Below, piece by piece: positions 26,019-35,132 of a DNA stretch of 64,000 bases. The translations under genes and the position numbers were made by a program. This DNA is from Microbacterium sp. cf332 (GTDB lineage: Bacteria > Actinomycetota > Actinomycetes > Actinomycetales > Microbacteriaceae), in contig NZ_FNKN01000002.1 of assembly GCF_900102175.1 (NCBI RefSeq), forward strand, positions 248,001-312,000. Reading direction: 5' to 3'. How positions within the stretch are numbered: the stretch's first letter is position 1; each line of letters opens with the position of its first letter. The notes below the pieces were generated by a model that searched no databases, was not told the DNA's origin, and saw only the letters and a program-made list of their open reading frames with translations.

Positions 26019-26351
26019 TCACTTCTTCGCGGGGTCGTGTCCCCAGTTCATGAGCGAGTACCGCCATGCCGTCTCGGTGATGTCACCCGACGGACGCTGG
26101 GCGAGATGCCGGTCGACGTAGCCGACCACTTTGCGCATGTGCTCGAGGTCGGCGTCGCTCAGATCATCCTTCTTCGTGCGCAACAGATCGACGATGCGGC
26201 GACCGGAGCGGTGACCGGTCGACTCTCCCCCGCCGTCCTTCTGCCCGACCTTCTTCGATTCGTCGGTCTCGAGCCACTTCTCGAGCTCGGCGGGGGTCAT
26301 GTTCACGGCCTCGCGGAAGTCGTGTCGCGTCGTGTCGTCGTCATCGCTCAT
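26019..26351 (-). CDS. DUF3140 family protein
   Basis: This 110-residue hydrophilic protein matches DUF3140: FREAVNMTPAELEKWLETDESKKVGQKDGGGESTGHRSGRRIVDLL, followed by KDDLSDADLEHMRKVVGYVDRHLAQRP and a closing TAWRYSLMNWGHDP. These are DNA-binding-like small proteins of unknown role, widespread in actinobacteria. The ATG at 26351 begins MSDDDDTTRH; an in-frame ATG at 26387 is less likely. It lies 30 bases upstream of the alpha/beta hydrolase gene and may be cotranscribed with it. Confidence 0.85.
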   Translation of the reverse strand: MSDDDDTTRHDFREAVNMTPAELEKWLETDESKKVGQKDGGGESTGHRSGRRIVDLLRTKKDDLSDADLEHMRKVVGYVDRHLAQRPSGDITETAWRYSLMNWGHDPAKK

Positions 26352-26417
26352 GCTGCGATCGTGCCCGCGTGCGGGCGCCGCCGGCATCCCCTTGACAGCG
26401 CGGCGCCCCGGACGGGC

Positions 26418-28004
26418 TCAGGCGTTCTCGCGCGCGCGAAGGTCTTTGCGCAGGATCTTGCCCGCCGTCGATTTCGGCACCGCGTCGATGAACTCGACCC
26501 GGCGCACCTTCTTGTGCGGAGCGACGTGCTCCGCGACGAACGAGATGACCTCGTCTGCGGTCAGCTCCGAGTCCGGCCGGGCGACCACGAACGCCTTGGG
26601 GATCTCCTGACGGTCGTCGTCGAGAACGCCGATGACCGCGGCATCCATGATCTTCGGATGGGACAGCAGCAGGGCCTCCAGCTCGGCCGGGGCGATCTGA
26701 TACCCCTTGTACTTGATCAGCTCCTTCAACCGGTCGACGATCGCGAACCAGCCGTCCGCATGGTGCACCGCGATGTCGCCGGTGTGGAGGAATCCGTCGT
26801 CGTCGAGCGTCTCGGCCGTGGCATCGGCTCGTCCGAGATAGCCGAGCATGACGTTCGGGCCCCGTACCCACAGCTCGCCCGGGACGGTGAGCCCGTCGTC
26901 GCCGTGCGTCTCGAGCTCGGCTCCCGTCTCGGGGTCGACGAGCTTGGCATCGACGTTCGGCAGCAGGACGCCGACCGAGCTGACGGGCATGTCGCCCCGC
27001 TCGGGCGGGATCGCATGCGAGACGGGGCTCAGCTCGCTCATCCCGTAGCCCTGGAAGATGCGCGCGTTGATGCGACGACCGGCGGCCTCCGCCGTCTCGC
27101 CGTCGAGCGGAGCGGCGCCCGAGAAGACGCTGTGCACGCTCGAGATGTCGAAGTCGTCCACGACGGGATGCTTCGCGAGGGCGACCGCGATCGGCGGTGC
27201 GATGAAGAGGAACGTGCAGTGATAGGTCTGGATGAGTCGGAGGAACTCGACGAGGTCGAACCGCGGCATCGTCACGAGGCTCGCACGCTGTCGGAGCGCC
27301 AGGTTCAGCAGGACGGTCATGCCGTAGATGTGGAAGAAGGGCAGCACCGCGAGGACGCGGTCATCGCGGTCGAGGCGGATGCTGACGCGGCACTGGTGCA
27401 CGTTCGCGACCAGGTTGCGATGCGAGAGCATCACGCCCTTCGGGATGCCCGTCGTACCCGACGAGTACGGGAGGACGGCCACGTGGGTCGCGGGATCGAA
27501 CGAGACCGGCGGCGGGGTGCGCCCCTCGGCGAGCAGCGTGCGCAGATCGGGATGCCCCTCGGCACCGTCGAGTACGACGATCCGGTCGTCCGGGATTCCG
27601 ACGGCGGCAGCCGCCGCGACCGCCGGAGCGAGGAGGGGTGAGACGGTGACGAGCCAGCGGGCGCCCGAATCCTCGAGCTGCTTCTGGATCTCCTCCGCCG
27701 TGTAAAGCGAATTGACCGTCGTCGCGATCGCGCCCAGCCGGAGGATGCCGTGGAACACGGTCGCGAACGCCGGGACGTTCGGGCAGAGCACGGCGATGAC
27801 GGTGCCGACCTCGGCACCGCGAGCCGACAGCGCCCCTGCGAAGGCATCGACCTGATCGCGGAGTCGACGGTAGGTCGTCTCCGCTCCCGACCCGGGGTCG
27901 ATCAGCGCGACCCGGTCGAGGTCGTCGTCCTCGAGGGAACCGAACAGGTAGTCGTAGACGCTGAGCTCGGGGATCTCGATGCTCGGGTACGGGCTCTGGA
28001 ACAC
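26418..28004 (-). CDS. AMP-forming acyl/aryl-CoA ligase (4-coumarate-CoA ligase-like)
   Basis: This 528-residue ANL-superfamily enzyme activates a carboxylic acid as an acyl-AMP and transfers it to CoA. The motifs are in order: P-loop LPYSSGTTGIPKGVM (about residue 180), GYGMSELSPVSH (A5 region), HTGDIAVHHADGWFAIVDRLKELIKYKGYQIAP (A7/A8 hinge) and the catalytic Lys in PKSTAGKILRKDL near the C-terminus. The overall style is that of plant 4CL-like bacterial ligases acting on cinnamates or medium-chain acids. The GTG at 28004 has AAGGAGG upstream. No degradation genes are next to it, so the pathway is open. Confidence 0.9.
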   Translation of the reverse strand: MFQSPYPSIEIPELSVYDYLFGSLEDDDLDRVALIDPGSGAETTYRRLRDQVDAFAGALSARGAEVGTVIAVLCPNVPAFATVFHGILRLGAIATTVNSLYTAEEIQKQLEDSGARWLVTVSPLLAPAVAAAAAVGIPDDRIVVLDGAEGHPDLRTLLAEGRTPPPVSFDPATHVAVLPYSSGTTGIPKGVMLSHRNLVANVHQCRVSIRLDRDDRVLAVLPFFHIYGMTVLLNLALRQRASLVTMPRFDLVEFLRLIQTYHCTFLFIAPPIAVALAKHPVVDDFDISSVHSVFSGAAPLDGETAEAAGRRINARIFQGYGMSELSPVSHAIPPERGDMPVSSVGVLLPNVDAKLVDPETGAELETHGDDGLTVPGELWVRGPNVMLGYLGRADATAETLDDDGFLHTGDIAVHHADGWFAIVDRLKELIKYKGYQIAPAELEALLLSHPKIMDAAVIGVLDDDRQEIPKAFVVARPDSELTADEVISFVAEHVAPHKKVRRVEFIDAVPKSTAGKILRKDLRARENA

Positions 28005-28204
28005 GGGACGCCTCCTTCGGGACCGGCGACAGCGCTGTCGCGTGCGCTCATCCTCGCACCGGGGCGCGGTGGTGTCACGGGCAGATCGGATTCGGGTGGT
28101 CGGGGTCGACCGGAGGTTCCTGCACAGCGACGAGCACCGAAAACCTATCCACACCTGGATATTTCTTCGGGTGTTATATCGCACCCCGGTGGCACGATGG
28201 GAAC

Positions 28205-29609
28205 ATGCGAACGGGTGATGAGACGGGCGGATCGGGCGGGTCGGGCGGTCCGCCGCACGCCGCCGCGTTCTCCGAGCTCGAGGAGGCGTTGACGCTCAAG
28301 CACGCCGGCGAGGTCGCGCACGTGCGTGCCCTTGCTGTGCTGGGCCGGTCGGCGTTGCGCGAGGCGCGGCAGGGCGGGGTTCGCGGGATGGCGTCCGACA
28401 TGGAGCTGCGGTCGGTCGCAGCCGAAGCCGCGGGGATGGCCCGGTCCACGGACCGGCGGGTGCAGCGCGAGATCGACCACGCCATGACCGTCGTTGACGA
28501 CTACCCGGCGGTGTTCGCCGCGTGGGTGGAGCGGCGCATCGAGCGCGGGCACGTGGATGCGGTCGTCCGGGCCGGGGCGGGTGTGCCGGCGGAGGTGCGG
28601 GTCGAGTTCGAGCGGGCCGCGATCGAGGCGTGCGAGGGGGACGTGCCCTCCCGGGTGCAGGGCGCACTCGAGGTGCTGGCGGCGCGGGTTCACCCGCGGT
28701 CGTTCATCGAACGGCACCGGGCCGCTGCGGCCGAGCGGTGCGTGCGGGTCTTCCCCGGACCGGACGGGATGTCGAACCTCGTGGCGACGCTGCCGACGGT
28801 GATCGCTGCGGGGATCTTTGACCGGCTCACGCAGATGGGCCACGCCGTCAAGGACGCCGGGGCGGATGCGGATGCGGGCGCTGCGGCGGCAGATGCCGCA
28901 GCGGATGCCGCGGCGGAGCCCGATCCGCGGACGATGGATCAGCTCCGCGCCGACATCCTCGGCGACCTCGTCCTCGCCGGCGCGCCCGTCGTCGACCCCA
29001 CCACCGGCACCGACCGGTCCGGCGGGCTCGGCGCGATCCGCGCGCGTCCAGGTCGCCATCACCGCGGAAACGCTCACCGGTGGCGATGAAAACCCGGCCG
29101 AGGTCGTCGGGGCAGGGCTGATCGACGCCGAGTCCGCCCGCCGCCTCGCCGGACAGACCCGCGAATGGGACCGGCTGTTCATCGACCCGATCACCCGCAC
29201 CCCTGTCGAGGTCGACACGTACCGGCCGACCGCGGCGATGGCGAAGCTCCTGAAAGCCCGGGACCAGCACTGCCGGTTCCCCGGATGCCGCCTCGCCGCC
29301 ATCCGCTGCGAGATCGACCACACCCGCGACTACGCCCTCGGCGGGCACACCCACCTCGCCAACCTCGCGCATCTCTGTCAGCGGCACCACTCCATGAAGC
29401 AGTTCACCAGCTGGCAGGTTCGGCAGCTCGGCGGGGGCGTTCTGGAGTGGACCTCACCGGGTGGCCGGATGTACCGCGAAGACGTGCCCATACCGGCCGC
29501 CTGCTTCACCGTCGACACAGCCGATCCCCCACCGAGGCCTCTCGGGGGCGAGCGCCATGCACCGCCCCACCGTCGCGCCCGAGTGCCCGAGGGAATGGCT
29601 CCGTTCTGA
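28205..29609 (+). pseudogene. DUF222 / HNH endonuclease gene split by a frameshift near 29040
   Basis: The first frame (28205-29089) encodes the DUF222 domain (FSELEEALTLKHAGEVAHV to LGDLVLAGAPV), then runs into out-of-frame sequence. The second frame, open from 28818, carries the rest from about 29040: ARVQVAITAETLTGG, VDTYRPTAAMAKLLKARDQHCRFPGC and the HNH motif CEIDHTRDYALGGHTHLANLAHLCQRHH. The break is in a CG-dinucleotide run at 29039-29046; restoring one CG unit would join both frames into a protein of about 468 residues. It is a real inactivation, a sequencing error, or less likely recoding. Such genes are multi-copy in Microbacteriaceae and may be mobile. Confidence 0.85.
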
Positions 29610-29767
29610 GCACGGCCCAGGCTTGGTCGCGCGCTCCGACGTTCGCCCCGCACTGTGACATACGGAGCACCACTGTCGACCCGCTCATATCGCGCGCATA
29701 GCCGGGTCCGATCAGCGTGCCGGAAAGGAGCGGCATCCTCGAGTACGACCGAACCGAGGAGTCCGCG

Positions 29768-30751
29768 ATGACCCGCATCCCCGAGCCCGACCAGACGCCC
29801 GATGGACCCGCCTACGAGGGGCGGCTGCTCGACCGCGCCGACGACGAGATCGTCGATCAGGGCGCATCCTTCGACATCCGCACCCTGCTGACCCGGCGCT
29901 CCGTCCTGAGTCTCGCCGGCATCGGGTTGGGTGCCGCAGCCCTGGCCGCCTGCACGCCCCGCTCGACCGCATCCCCGTCCACATCCCCGTCCGGCACGCC
30001 GACGACGTCGCCCTCGGCGATCGCGACGCCCGACGCGGGTTCCTCGGCCGGCGCGATCGAGCTTCCCGCGGGCGAGATCCCCGACGAGACCGCAGGTCCC
30101 TATCCCGGCGACGGCTCGAACGGACCCGACATCCTCGAACAGTCGGGAATCGTCCGCGGCGACATCCGATCATCGCTCGCCGGCGGCGCGACCGCCGAGG
30201 GCGTGCCCATGAGCCTGCGGCTGACCGTCCTCGACGCCGCCGGCGGAGACATCCCGTTCGTGGGAGCTGCGATCTACGTGTGGCACTGCGACTCCGCGGG
30301 CGGGTACTCGATGTACTCCAGCGGCATCGAGAACGAGAACTACCTGCGCGGCGTCCAGATCGCCGACAGCTCGGGCGCTGTGACCTTCACCTCGATCGTC
30401 CCCGCCTGCTACTCCGGACGCTGGCCCCACATCCACTTCGAGGTCTACCCCGACGCGAACTCGATCACCGACGCCGCCAATGCGATCGCGACATCGCAGG
30501 TCGCACTGCCCCAGGACGTCTGCGAGAGCGTCTACGCTCTGCCCGCCTACGACGGCTCGACCCGCAACCTGTCGCAGGTGACGTTGAACTCCGACAACGT
30601 GTTCGGCGACGACGGCGGTGCGCTTCAGCTCGCCACGGTCACCGGCGACGCCGCATCCGGCTACACGGTGTCGCTCATCGCACGCGTCGACACCCGCACC
30701 GCCCCCACTGCGGCAGCCGCCCCGGGCGGCGGATCACCCGGCCGCCCCTGA
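29768..30751 (+). CDS. Exported lipoprotein intradiol-dioxygenase-like protein
   Basis: This 327-residue protein has a twin-arginine-like/lipoprotein start (LLTRRSVLSLAGIGLGAAALAAC, cleavage before the Cys at about residue 60), a Thr/Ser/Pro-rich linker, and an intradiol ring-cleavage dioxygenase core. Likely Fe(III) ligands are the Tyr residues around GGYSMYSSG and the His pair in RWPHIHFEV. Enzymes of this family open catechol rings with O2. The N-terminal linker helix typical of cytoplasmic dimeric catechol dioxygenases is missing. Exported relatives occur in actinobacteria and fungi acting on lignin-type aromatics outside the cell. The ATG at 29768 follows GAGGAG; an ATG at 29717 is in frame. 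Confidence 0.87.
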   Translation: MTRIPEPDQTPDGPAYEGRLLDRADDEIVDQGASFDIRTLLTRRSVLSLAGIGLGAAALAACTPRSTASPSTSPSGTPTTSPSAIATPDAGSSAGAIELPAGEIPDETAGPYPGDGSNGPDILEQSGIVRGDIRSSLAGGATAEGVPMSLRLTVLDAAGGDIPFVGAAIYVWHCDSAGGYSMYSSGIENENYLRGVQIADSSGAVTFTSIVPACYSGRWPHIHFEVYPDANSITDAANAIATSQVALPQDVCESVYALPAYDGSTRNLSQVTLNSDNVFGDDGGALQLATVTGDAASGYTVSLIARVDTRTAPTAAAAPGGGSPGRP

Positions 30752-30782
30752 CGCACGGCCCCACCCCCGGCCCCCGTCACGA

Positions 30783-31781
30783 TCACGACCCCACCCCCGG
30801 CCCCGCGCCGACCGCCGGCCCCCGATCCCGAACGAGACGCGGCGCCACCGCGACGAGCACGACCATCACCACCAGTTCGACGAGCGTCTGGGTCACGACC
30901 ACGAGCGGCGTCATCGCGAACGACCCCGGCAACGCCAGCGCCAGAGGAAGGACCACGAGCGAATTGCGCGTCACCGCGGAGAAGACCACGGCGCGCCGCC
31001 GCGGTGCGTCGAGCCTCGCGACGCGTCCGACCACCGCGCCGACGACCGCGGCGCACAACGCGAAGGCGACGAAGATCGGCACGACCGGAGCGAGCGACGC
31101 GAGCGCAGCCCCGACCGCCGCGGTCTGAGTCGACGCCGCGACGAACAGTGCGATCATCACCACGGGCACCATGCCGGACCCCACCCCGCCCGCGAGGCGT
31201 CGGACCCGGGCCGAGCGGCCGGCGAGCGCCTGGGTCACCCCGGCGAGGCCGAGCGGCACCACGATCAGCAGCACGAACGCCTCCACGAACGGGCGGGGGT
31301 CGATCGCGGCGACCGTGCCCGGCGCGGCCATGAGCCAGACATAGCCGGGCAGCAGCGCGAGCTGCGCGACCATCAGCAGCGGAGTCGCCGCGAGCACGCG
31401 ATCGCGGGCACCGCCGGCGAGACCCGTGAAGACGACGACGTAGTCCACGCACGGCGTCAGCAGCACGAGCAGGACCCCGACCAGGAGCGCCTCATCCCCG
31501 GCGACGAACCTCGACAACGCCCACACCACCAGGGGGACCACGACGAAGTTCGCGACCATCACGGACACGAGGAATCGCACGTCGCTCACGGCGTCGCGCA
31601 ACCCCGCGAACGGAACCGAGAGGAACGTGAGGAACAGGAGCACCCCGAGGACCGGCATGAGCACGGGCCCGGCCGCGCCGCCCACCGCGGGCACCGCGAT
31701 CCCGACGGCCGCGCCCGCGGCGAGGGCGAGCAGGAAGAGGCCCGCCTGATGGCGTTCGGCCGCCGCGAGAGCCCGCATCAT
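30783..31781 (-). CDS. BASS/Acr3-like transporter (arsenic-resistance-type permease)
   Basis: This membrane protein of about 332 residues has some ten hydrophobic helices in the bile acid:sodium symporter fold. The segment LLTPCVDYVVVFTGLAGG (about residues 105-122) resembles the conserved Cys region of Acr3 arsenite exporters, while RNSLVVLPLALALPG near the C-terminus is the second discontinuous helix. It is annotated in relatives as an arsenic resistance protein, but no arsR or arsC is adjacent, so the substrate is open. ATGs at 31781 and 31778 are both possible. The gene converges on the intradiol dioxygenase gene. Confidence 0.8.
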   Translation of the reverse strand: MMRALAAAERHQAGLFLLALAAGAAVGIAVPAVGGAAGPVLMPVLGVLLFLTFLSVPFAGLRDAVSDVRFLVSVMVANFVVVPLVVWALSRFVAGDEALLVGVLLVLLTPCVDYVVVFTGLAGGARDRVLAATPLLMVAQLALLPGYVWLMAAPGTVAAIDPRPFVEAFVLLIVVPLGLAGVTQALAGRSARVRRLAGGVGSGMVPVVMIALFVAASTQTAAVGAALASLAPVVPIFVAFALCAAVVGAVVGRVARLDAPRRRAVVFSAVTRNSLVVLPLALALPGSFAMTPLVVVTQTLVELVVMVVLVAVAPRLVRDRGPAVGAGPGVGS

Positions 31782-31867
31782 GCCAGCATGCCGCACGCCT
31801 CGCCAGCACGGCCCCGGCCCGGCCCCGGTGGGGTGGAATGGGAACACCGCTACGGAAGGACAACACC

Positions 31868-32890
31868 ATGCGCGGAGTCATCATGCACGCCCCCGGCGAC
31901 GTCCGCGTCGAGGAGCGCGACGACCCCATCATCGAGAAGCCGACGGATGCCGTCATCCGCGTGGCGGCAGCCTGCATCTGCGGGTCGGACCTCTGGCCCT
32001 ACCGCGGTGAGGACACGCTGCGACGCCCGACCCCGATGGGGCACGAATACGTCGGGGTCGTCGAGGAGATCGGCGATGACGTGGGCAGCCTCTCGGTCGG
32101 CGACTTCGTCGTCGGCTCGTTCATCGCCTCCGACAACACCTGCGAGATCTGCCGCGCCGGCTACCAGTCGCACTGCGTCCACCGCGTGGCGATGGGCCGC
32201 ATGGGCTCGCAGGCCGAGCGCCTGCGCGTGCCCCTCGCCGACGGCACGCTGGTGGTCGTCCCGGGCGAGCCGACCGAGCACCAGGTGCGCGGACTGCTGG
32301 CAGCGTCCGACGTCCTGGGAACCGGCTGGTTCGCCGCCGTCGCCGCCCAGGCCGGGCCCGGCACGACCGTCGCGGTCGTCGGCGACGGCGCGGTCGGGCT
32401 CCTCGGCATCCTCGCCGCGAAGCAGCTCGGCGCCGAGCGGATCATCGCGATGTCGCGCCACGCCGACCGGCAGGCCCTCGCTCGGCGGTTCGGCGCGACC
32501 GACATCGTCGAGGAGCGTGGCGCAGACGGCGTCGCGCGCATCAAGGACCTCACCGACGGGCTCGGCGCGCACTCCGTGATCGAAGCCGTCGGCACCCAGG
32601 AGTCCATGATGCAGGCGATCCGTTCGACCCGCGCCGGCGGCCACGTCGGCTACGTCGGCGTCTCGCACGACGTCGAACTGCCCGGCGCCGAGCTCTTCGG
32701 CTCGGGCGTGCACCTGCACGGCGGGCCCGCGCCGGTGCGCCAGTACCTGCCCGAGCTCATCGAGCTCATCATGTCGGGCGCGATCGATCCCGGCGCGGTC
32801 TTCGACCTCGAGCTCCCGCTCGACGAGGCGGCCGAGGGCTACCGCGCCATGGACGAGCGGCGAGCCACGAAAGTGCTGCTCACCCTCTGA
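31868..32890 (+). CDS. Zinc-dependent alcohol dehydrogenase (MDR family)
   Basis: This 340-residue enzyme has the catalytic zinc Cys in CICGSDLWPYRG (about residue 38), GHEYVGVVEEIGDDV, a reduced structural-zinc lobe with three Cys (DNTCEICRAGYQSHC, the first Cys position being Asp), and the NAD(P) motif VAVVGDGAVGLLGILAAKQLG near residue 172. This subfamily, with Asp at the first lobe position, is common in actinobacteria and acts on small alcohols of unknown identity. The ATG at 31868 follows GGAAGGAC; it is divergent from the transporter gene with an 86-base gap. Confidence 0.92.
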   Translation: MRGVIMHAPGDVRVEERDDPIIEKPTDAVIRVAAACICGSDLWPYRGEDTLRRPTPMGHEYVGVVEEIGDDVGSLSVGDFVVGSFIASDNTCEICRAGYQSHCVHRVAMGRMGSQAERLRVPLADGTLVVVPGEPTEHQVRGLLAASDVLGTGWFAAVAAQAGPGTTVAVVGDGAVGLLGILAAKQLGAERIIAMSRHADRQALARRFGATDIVEERGADGVARIKDLTDGLGAHSVIEAVGTQESMMQAIRSTRAGGHVGYVGVSHDVELPGAELFGSGVHLHGGPAPVRQYLPELIELIMSGAIDPGAVFDLELPLDEAAEGYRAMDERRATKVLLTL

Positions 32891-32896
32891 ACCGGC

Positions 32897-34252
32897 TCAC
32901 TCCTGCGCCGCCGCGCCGGCCGCCTTCCGCTCCGAGCGACGGCGGCCGGCGCGCGCGATGAAGAACAGGACGGTACCCACGACGATGTAGCCCGCCGTGC
33001 CCAGCCAGACCGGGCCGGTCTGCTGCGTCAGAAGGACGACGCTCGCGATGATGGCGAGCACGGGCACCACCCGGGGCACCGAGAAGTGCTTGTGGTCGAC
33101 CTTGTCCTTCTTCAGCACCAGCACACTGACGTTGGCCGAGAGGAAGACGAGCAGGAGCAGCAGCACGGTCGTCTCGGCGAGCGTGCCGATGTCACCCAGC
33201 ACCGTGAGCAGGATCGTGCCGCCGGCGACGACGAGGATCGAGACCCACGGCGTCTGGCGCTTCGGCAGCACCCGGCTGAAAGCGTGCGGCAGCAGGCCCG
33301 ACTCGGCGAGCCCGTACCCGACCCGGCTGGCCATCACCATGAACAGCAGCGCACCGTTCGCGATGGCGACGAGCGCGATGAGGCTGAACAGCCACGGCGG
33401 CACCGGGAATCCGCTGGCGTTCACGACGTCGAGCAGAGGCCCGGTCGACGTCGCGAGCTCGGTGGGCGGCACGACGATCACGGCGCCGACCGCGATGAGC
33501 AGGTAGATGACGGCCGCGGTGATGATCGCACCGAAGAGCGCACGCGGGTACGACCTCGAGGGATCCTTGACCTCCTCGGCCATGTTGGCCGCCGCCTCGA
33601 ACCCGAGGAACGAGAAGAACGCGACGATCGACGCCGCGAAGGCCCCCTGCAGGGGCGGCACGTCGGGCGCGAACTCGAAGATGCGCGCCGGCTCGCCGCC
33701 ACCGCTGCCGAACACCATCGCCGCGAGCACGATCACGATCACGAGACCGCTCACCTCGATGACCGAGGCGACGAGGTTCGCACCCAACGACTCGCGCACG
33801 CCGCGGAGATTGATGAGGGTCAGCACCAGGATGAAGCCGATCGCGGTCGGGATCGCCGGGATGTCGAAGAGCGCCGACAGGTAGTCGCCGGCGAAGGCGT
33901 TCGCGAGGGCCGCAGCGGTCGTGATGCCCGACGCCATCATCAGGAAGCCCACGAGGAACGACAGGAACGGGATGCCGAACGCCTTGTCGACGTACCGGGC
34001 CGCGCCGCCGGCGTGGGGGTACTTCGTGATGAGCTCCGCGTAGGTTCCCGCCGTCAGCAGCGCGACGACCAGCGCTATCAGCAACGGGAGCCAGATCACG
34101 CCGCCGACATCGTTCGCCATCGTCCCGACGAGGGTGTAGATGCCGGCGCCGAGGGTGTCGCCGACGATGAACGCGAACAGGAGGGGGGTCCCGATGGCCC
34201 GTTTCAGCCCGGGCCGGTCGTCCGCGATCGGCGCGCTGGTGTCGTTGGTCAT
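32897..34252 (-). CDS. APC-family amino acid permease
   Basis: This 451-residue transporter has about 12 membrane helices and the APC signature in helix 1 (AIGTPLLFAFIVGDTLGAGIYTLVG) and helix 6 (AFFSFLGFEAAANMAEEVKDPSRSYPRALFGA). It imports an amino acid or polyamine with a cation; the sequence is closest in style to the cationic-amino-acid/YfnA group. The ATG at 34252 begins MTNDTSAPIADDRPGLKRAIG; longer in-frame extensions lie in low-similarity sequence. The C-terminus is basic (RRSERKAAGAAAQE). It converges on the alcohol dehydrogenase gene with a 6-base gap. Confidence 0.92.
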   Translation of the reverse strand: MTNDTSAPIADDRPGLKRAIGTPLLFAFIVGDTLGAGIYTLVGTMANDVGGVIWLPLLIALVVALLTAGTYAELITKYPHAGGAARYVDKAFGIPFLSFLVGFLMMASGITTAAALANAFAGDYLSALFDIPAIPTAIGFILVLTLINLRGVRESLGANLVASVIEVSGLVIVIVLAAMVFGSGGGEPARIFEFAPDVPPLQGAFAASIVAFFSFLGFEAAANMAEEVKDPSRSYPRALFGAIITAAVIYLLIAVGAVIVVPPTELATSTGPLLDVVNASGFPVPPWLFSLIALVAIANGALLFMVMASRVGYGLAESGLLPHAFSRVLPKRQTPWVSILVVAGGTILLTVLGDIGTLAETTVLLLLLVFLSANVSVLVLKKDKVDHKHFSVPRVVPVLAIIASVVLLTQQTGPVWLGTAGYIVVGTVLFFIARAGRRRSERKAAGAAAQE

Positions 34253-34364
34253 CGCAACAGTGCACCGATCCCGACCCGGATCCGACAACCCCTGGCGCAA
34301 GAACACGATCTGTGGTTGAGGGAGCCGGCCGCGGGGCGCCGCGGATTGCAGGCAGGATGTCAGC

Positions 34365-35129
34365 ATGCCGGATGCCGTCGCCCCGCCCGCCGCGCCCGCG
34401 CGCTCATTCCTGCGCGGTGCCGCCGACCTCGGCCGCGGCTTCGGGTTCTGGTCGCGCCGGCCGGGCGTGATGGCGCTCGGCCTCATCCCCGCCGCGATCG
34501 TCGGGCTCGTCCTGCTGGGTGGGCTCATCACCCTCGTCGCGTTCCTGCCGCAGATCGTCGACGCGCTCACCCCCTTCGCGGACCGGTGGCCCGACCTGTG
34601 GGCGGACGTCGTGCGCATCGCGGCCGGAACCGCCCTGCTCGGAGCGGCGATCGTCCTCGTCGCGGTGTCCTTCACCGCGCTCACCCTGATGGTGGGCGAA
34701 CCCTTCTACGACCGCATCTGGCGCGCCGCCGAAGCCGACCTGGGCGGGGCCGTGCCCGCCAGCGAGAGCGGCTTCTGGCGCTCCGTCGGCGATGCGATCG
34801 GGCTCGTCGCGCGCGGCCTGCTCGCCGCCCTGATCGCCGCACTCGTCGGGCTCGTGCCCGTCGTCGGCGGCGTTCTGGGGTCGGTCACGGCCGTCTCGTT
34901 GACCGGCTGGCTGCTCGCCGACGAACTGACCTCCCGCGCCCTCGCGGCGCGCGGCGTGCAGGCGGCGGGACGGCGCCGACTGCGCCGTGCGCACCGCGCA
35001 CGATTCCTCGGCTTCGGGGTCGCGACGCAGCTGTGCTTCCTCGTTCCCCTCGGCGCCGTCGTGGTCATGCCCGCCGCGGTCGCCGGCTCGACCCGACTCG
35101 TCCGCACGGTGCTCGCCGACCGCGACTGA
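34365..35129 (+). CDS. EI24-domain (CysZ-like) membrane protein
   Basis: This 254-residue protein has the EI24/CysZ pattern: an N-terminal amphipathic region (FLRGAADLGRGFGFWSRRPGVMALGLIPAAI), several hydrophobic helices, the PFYDRIW motif, and C-terminal LGFGVATQLCFLVPLGAVVVMPAAVAGSTRLV. CysZ of enterobacteria transports sulfate; in actinobacteria the family function is not established. The ATG at 34365 is divergent from the APC permease gene (112-base gap) and the stop lies 3 bases from the end of the convergent CDF gene. Confidence 0.88.
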   Translation: MPDAVAPPAAPARSFLRGAADLGRGFGFWSRRPGVMALGLIPAAIVGLVLLGGLITLVAFLPQIVDALTPFADRWPDLWADVVRIAAGTALLGAAIVLVAVSFTALTLMVGEPFYDRIWRAAEADLGGAVPASESGFWRSVGDAIGLVARGLLAALIAALVGLVPVVGGVLGSVTAVSLTGWLLADELTSRALAARGVQAAGRRRLRRAHRARFLGFGVATQLCFLVPLGAVVVMPAAVAGSTRLVRTVLADRD

Positions 35130-35132
35130 CGA

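Noticed and set aside
30752..30830. Direct repeat of CCACCCCCGGCCCC
   Set aside because: It is a short low-complexity C-rich stretch that forms the 3' end of the BASS-like gene (PAVGAGPGVGS tail) and does not look like a separate element.
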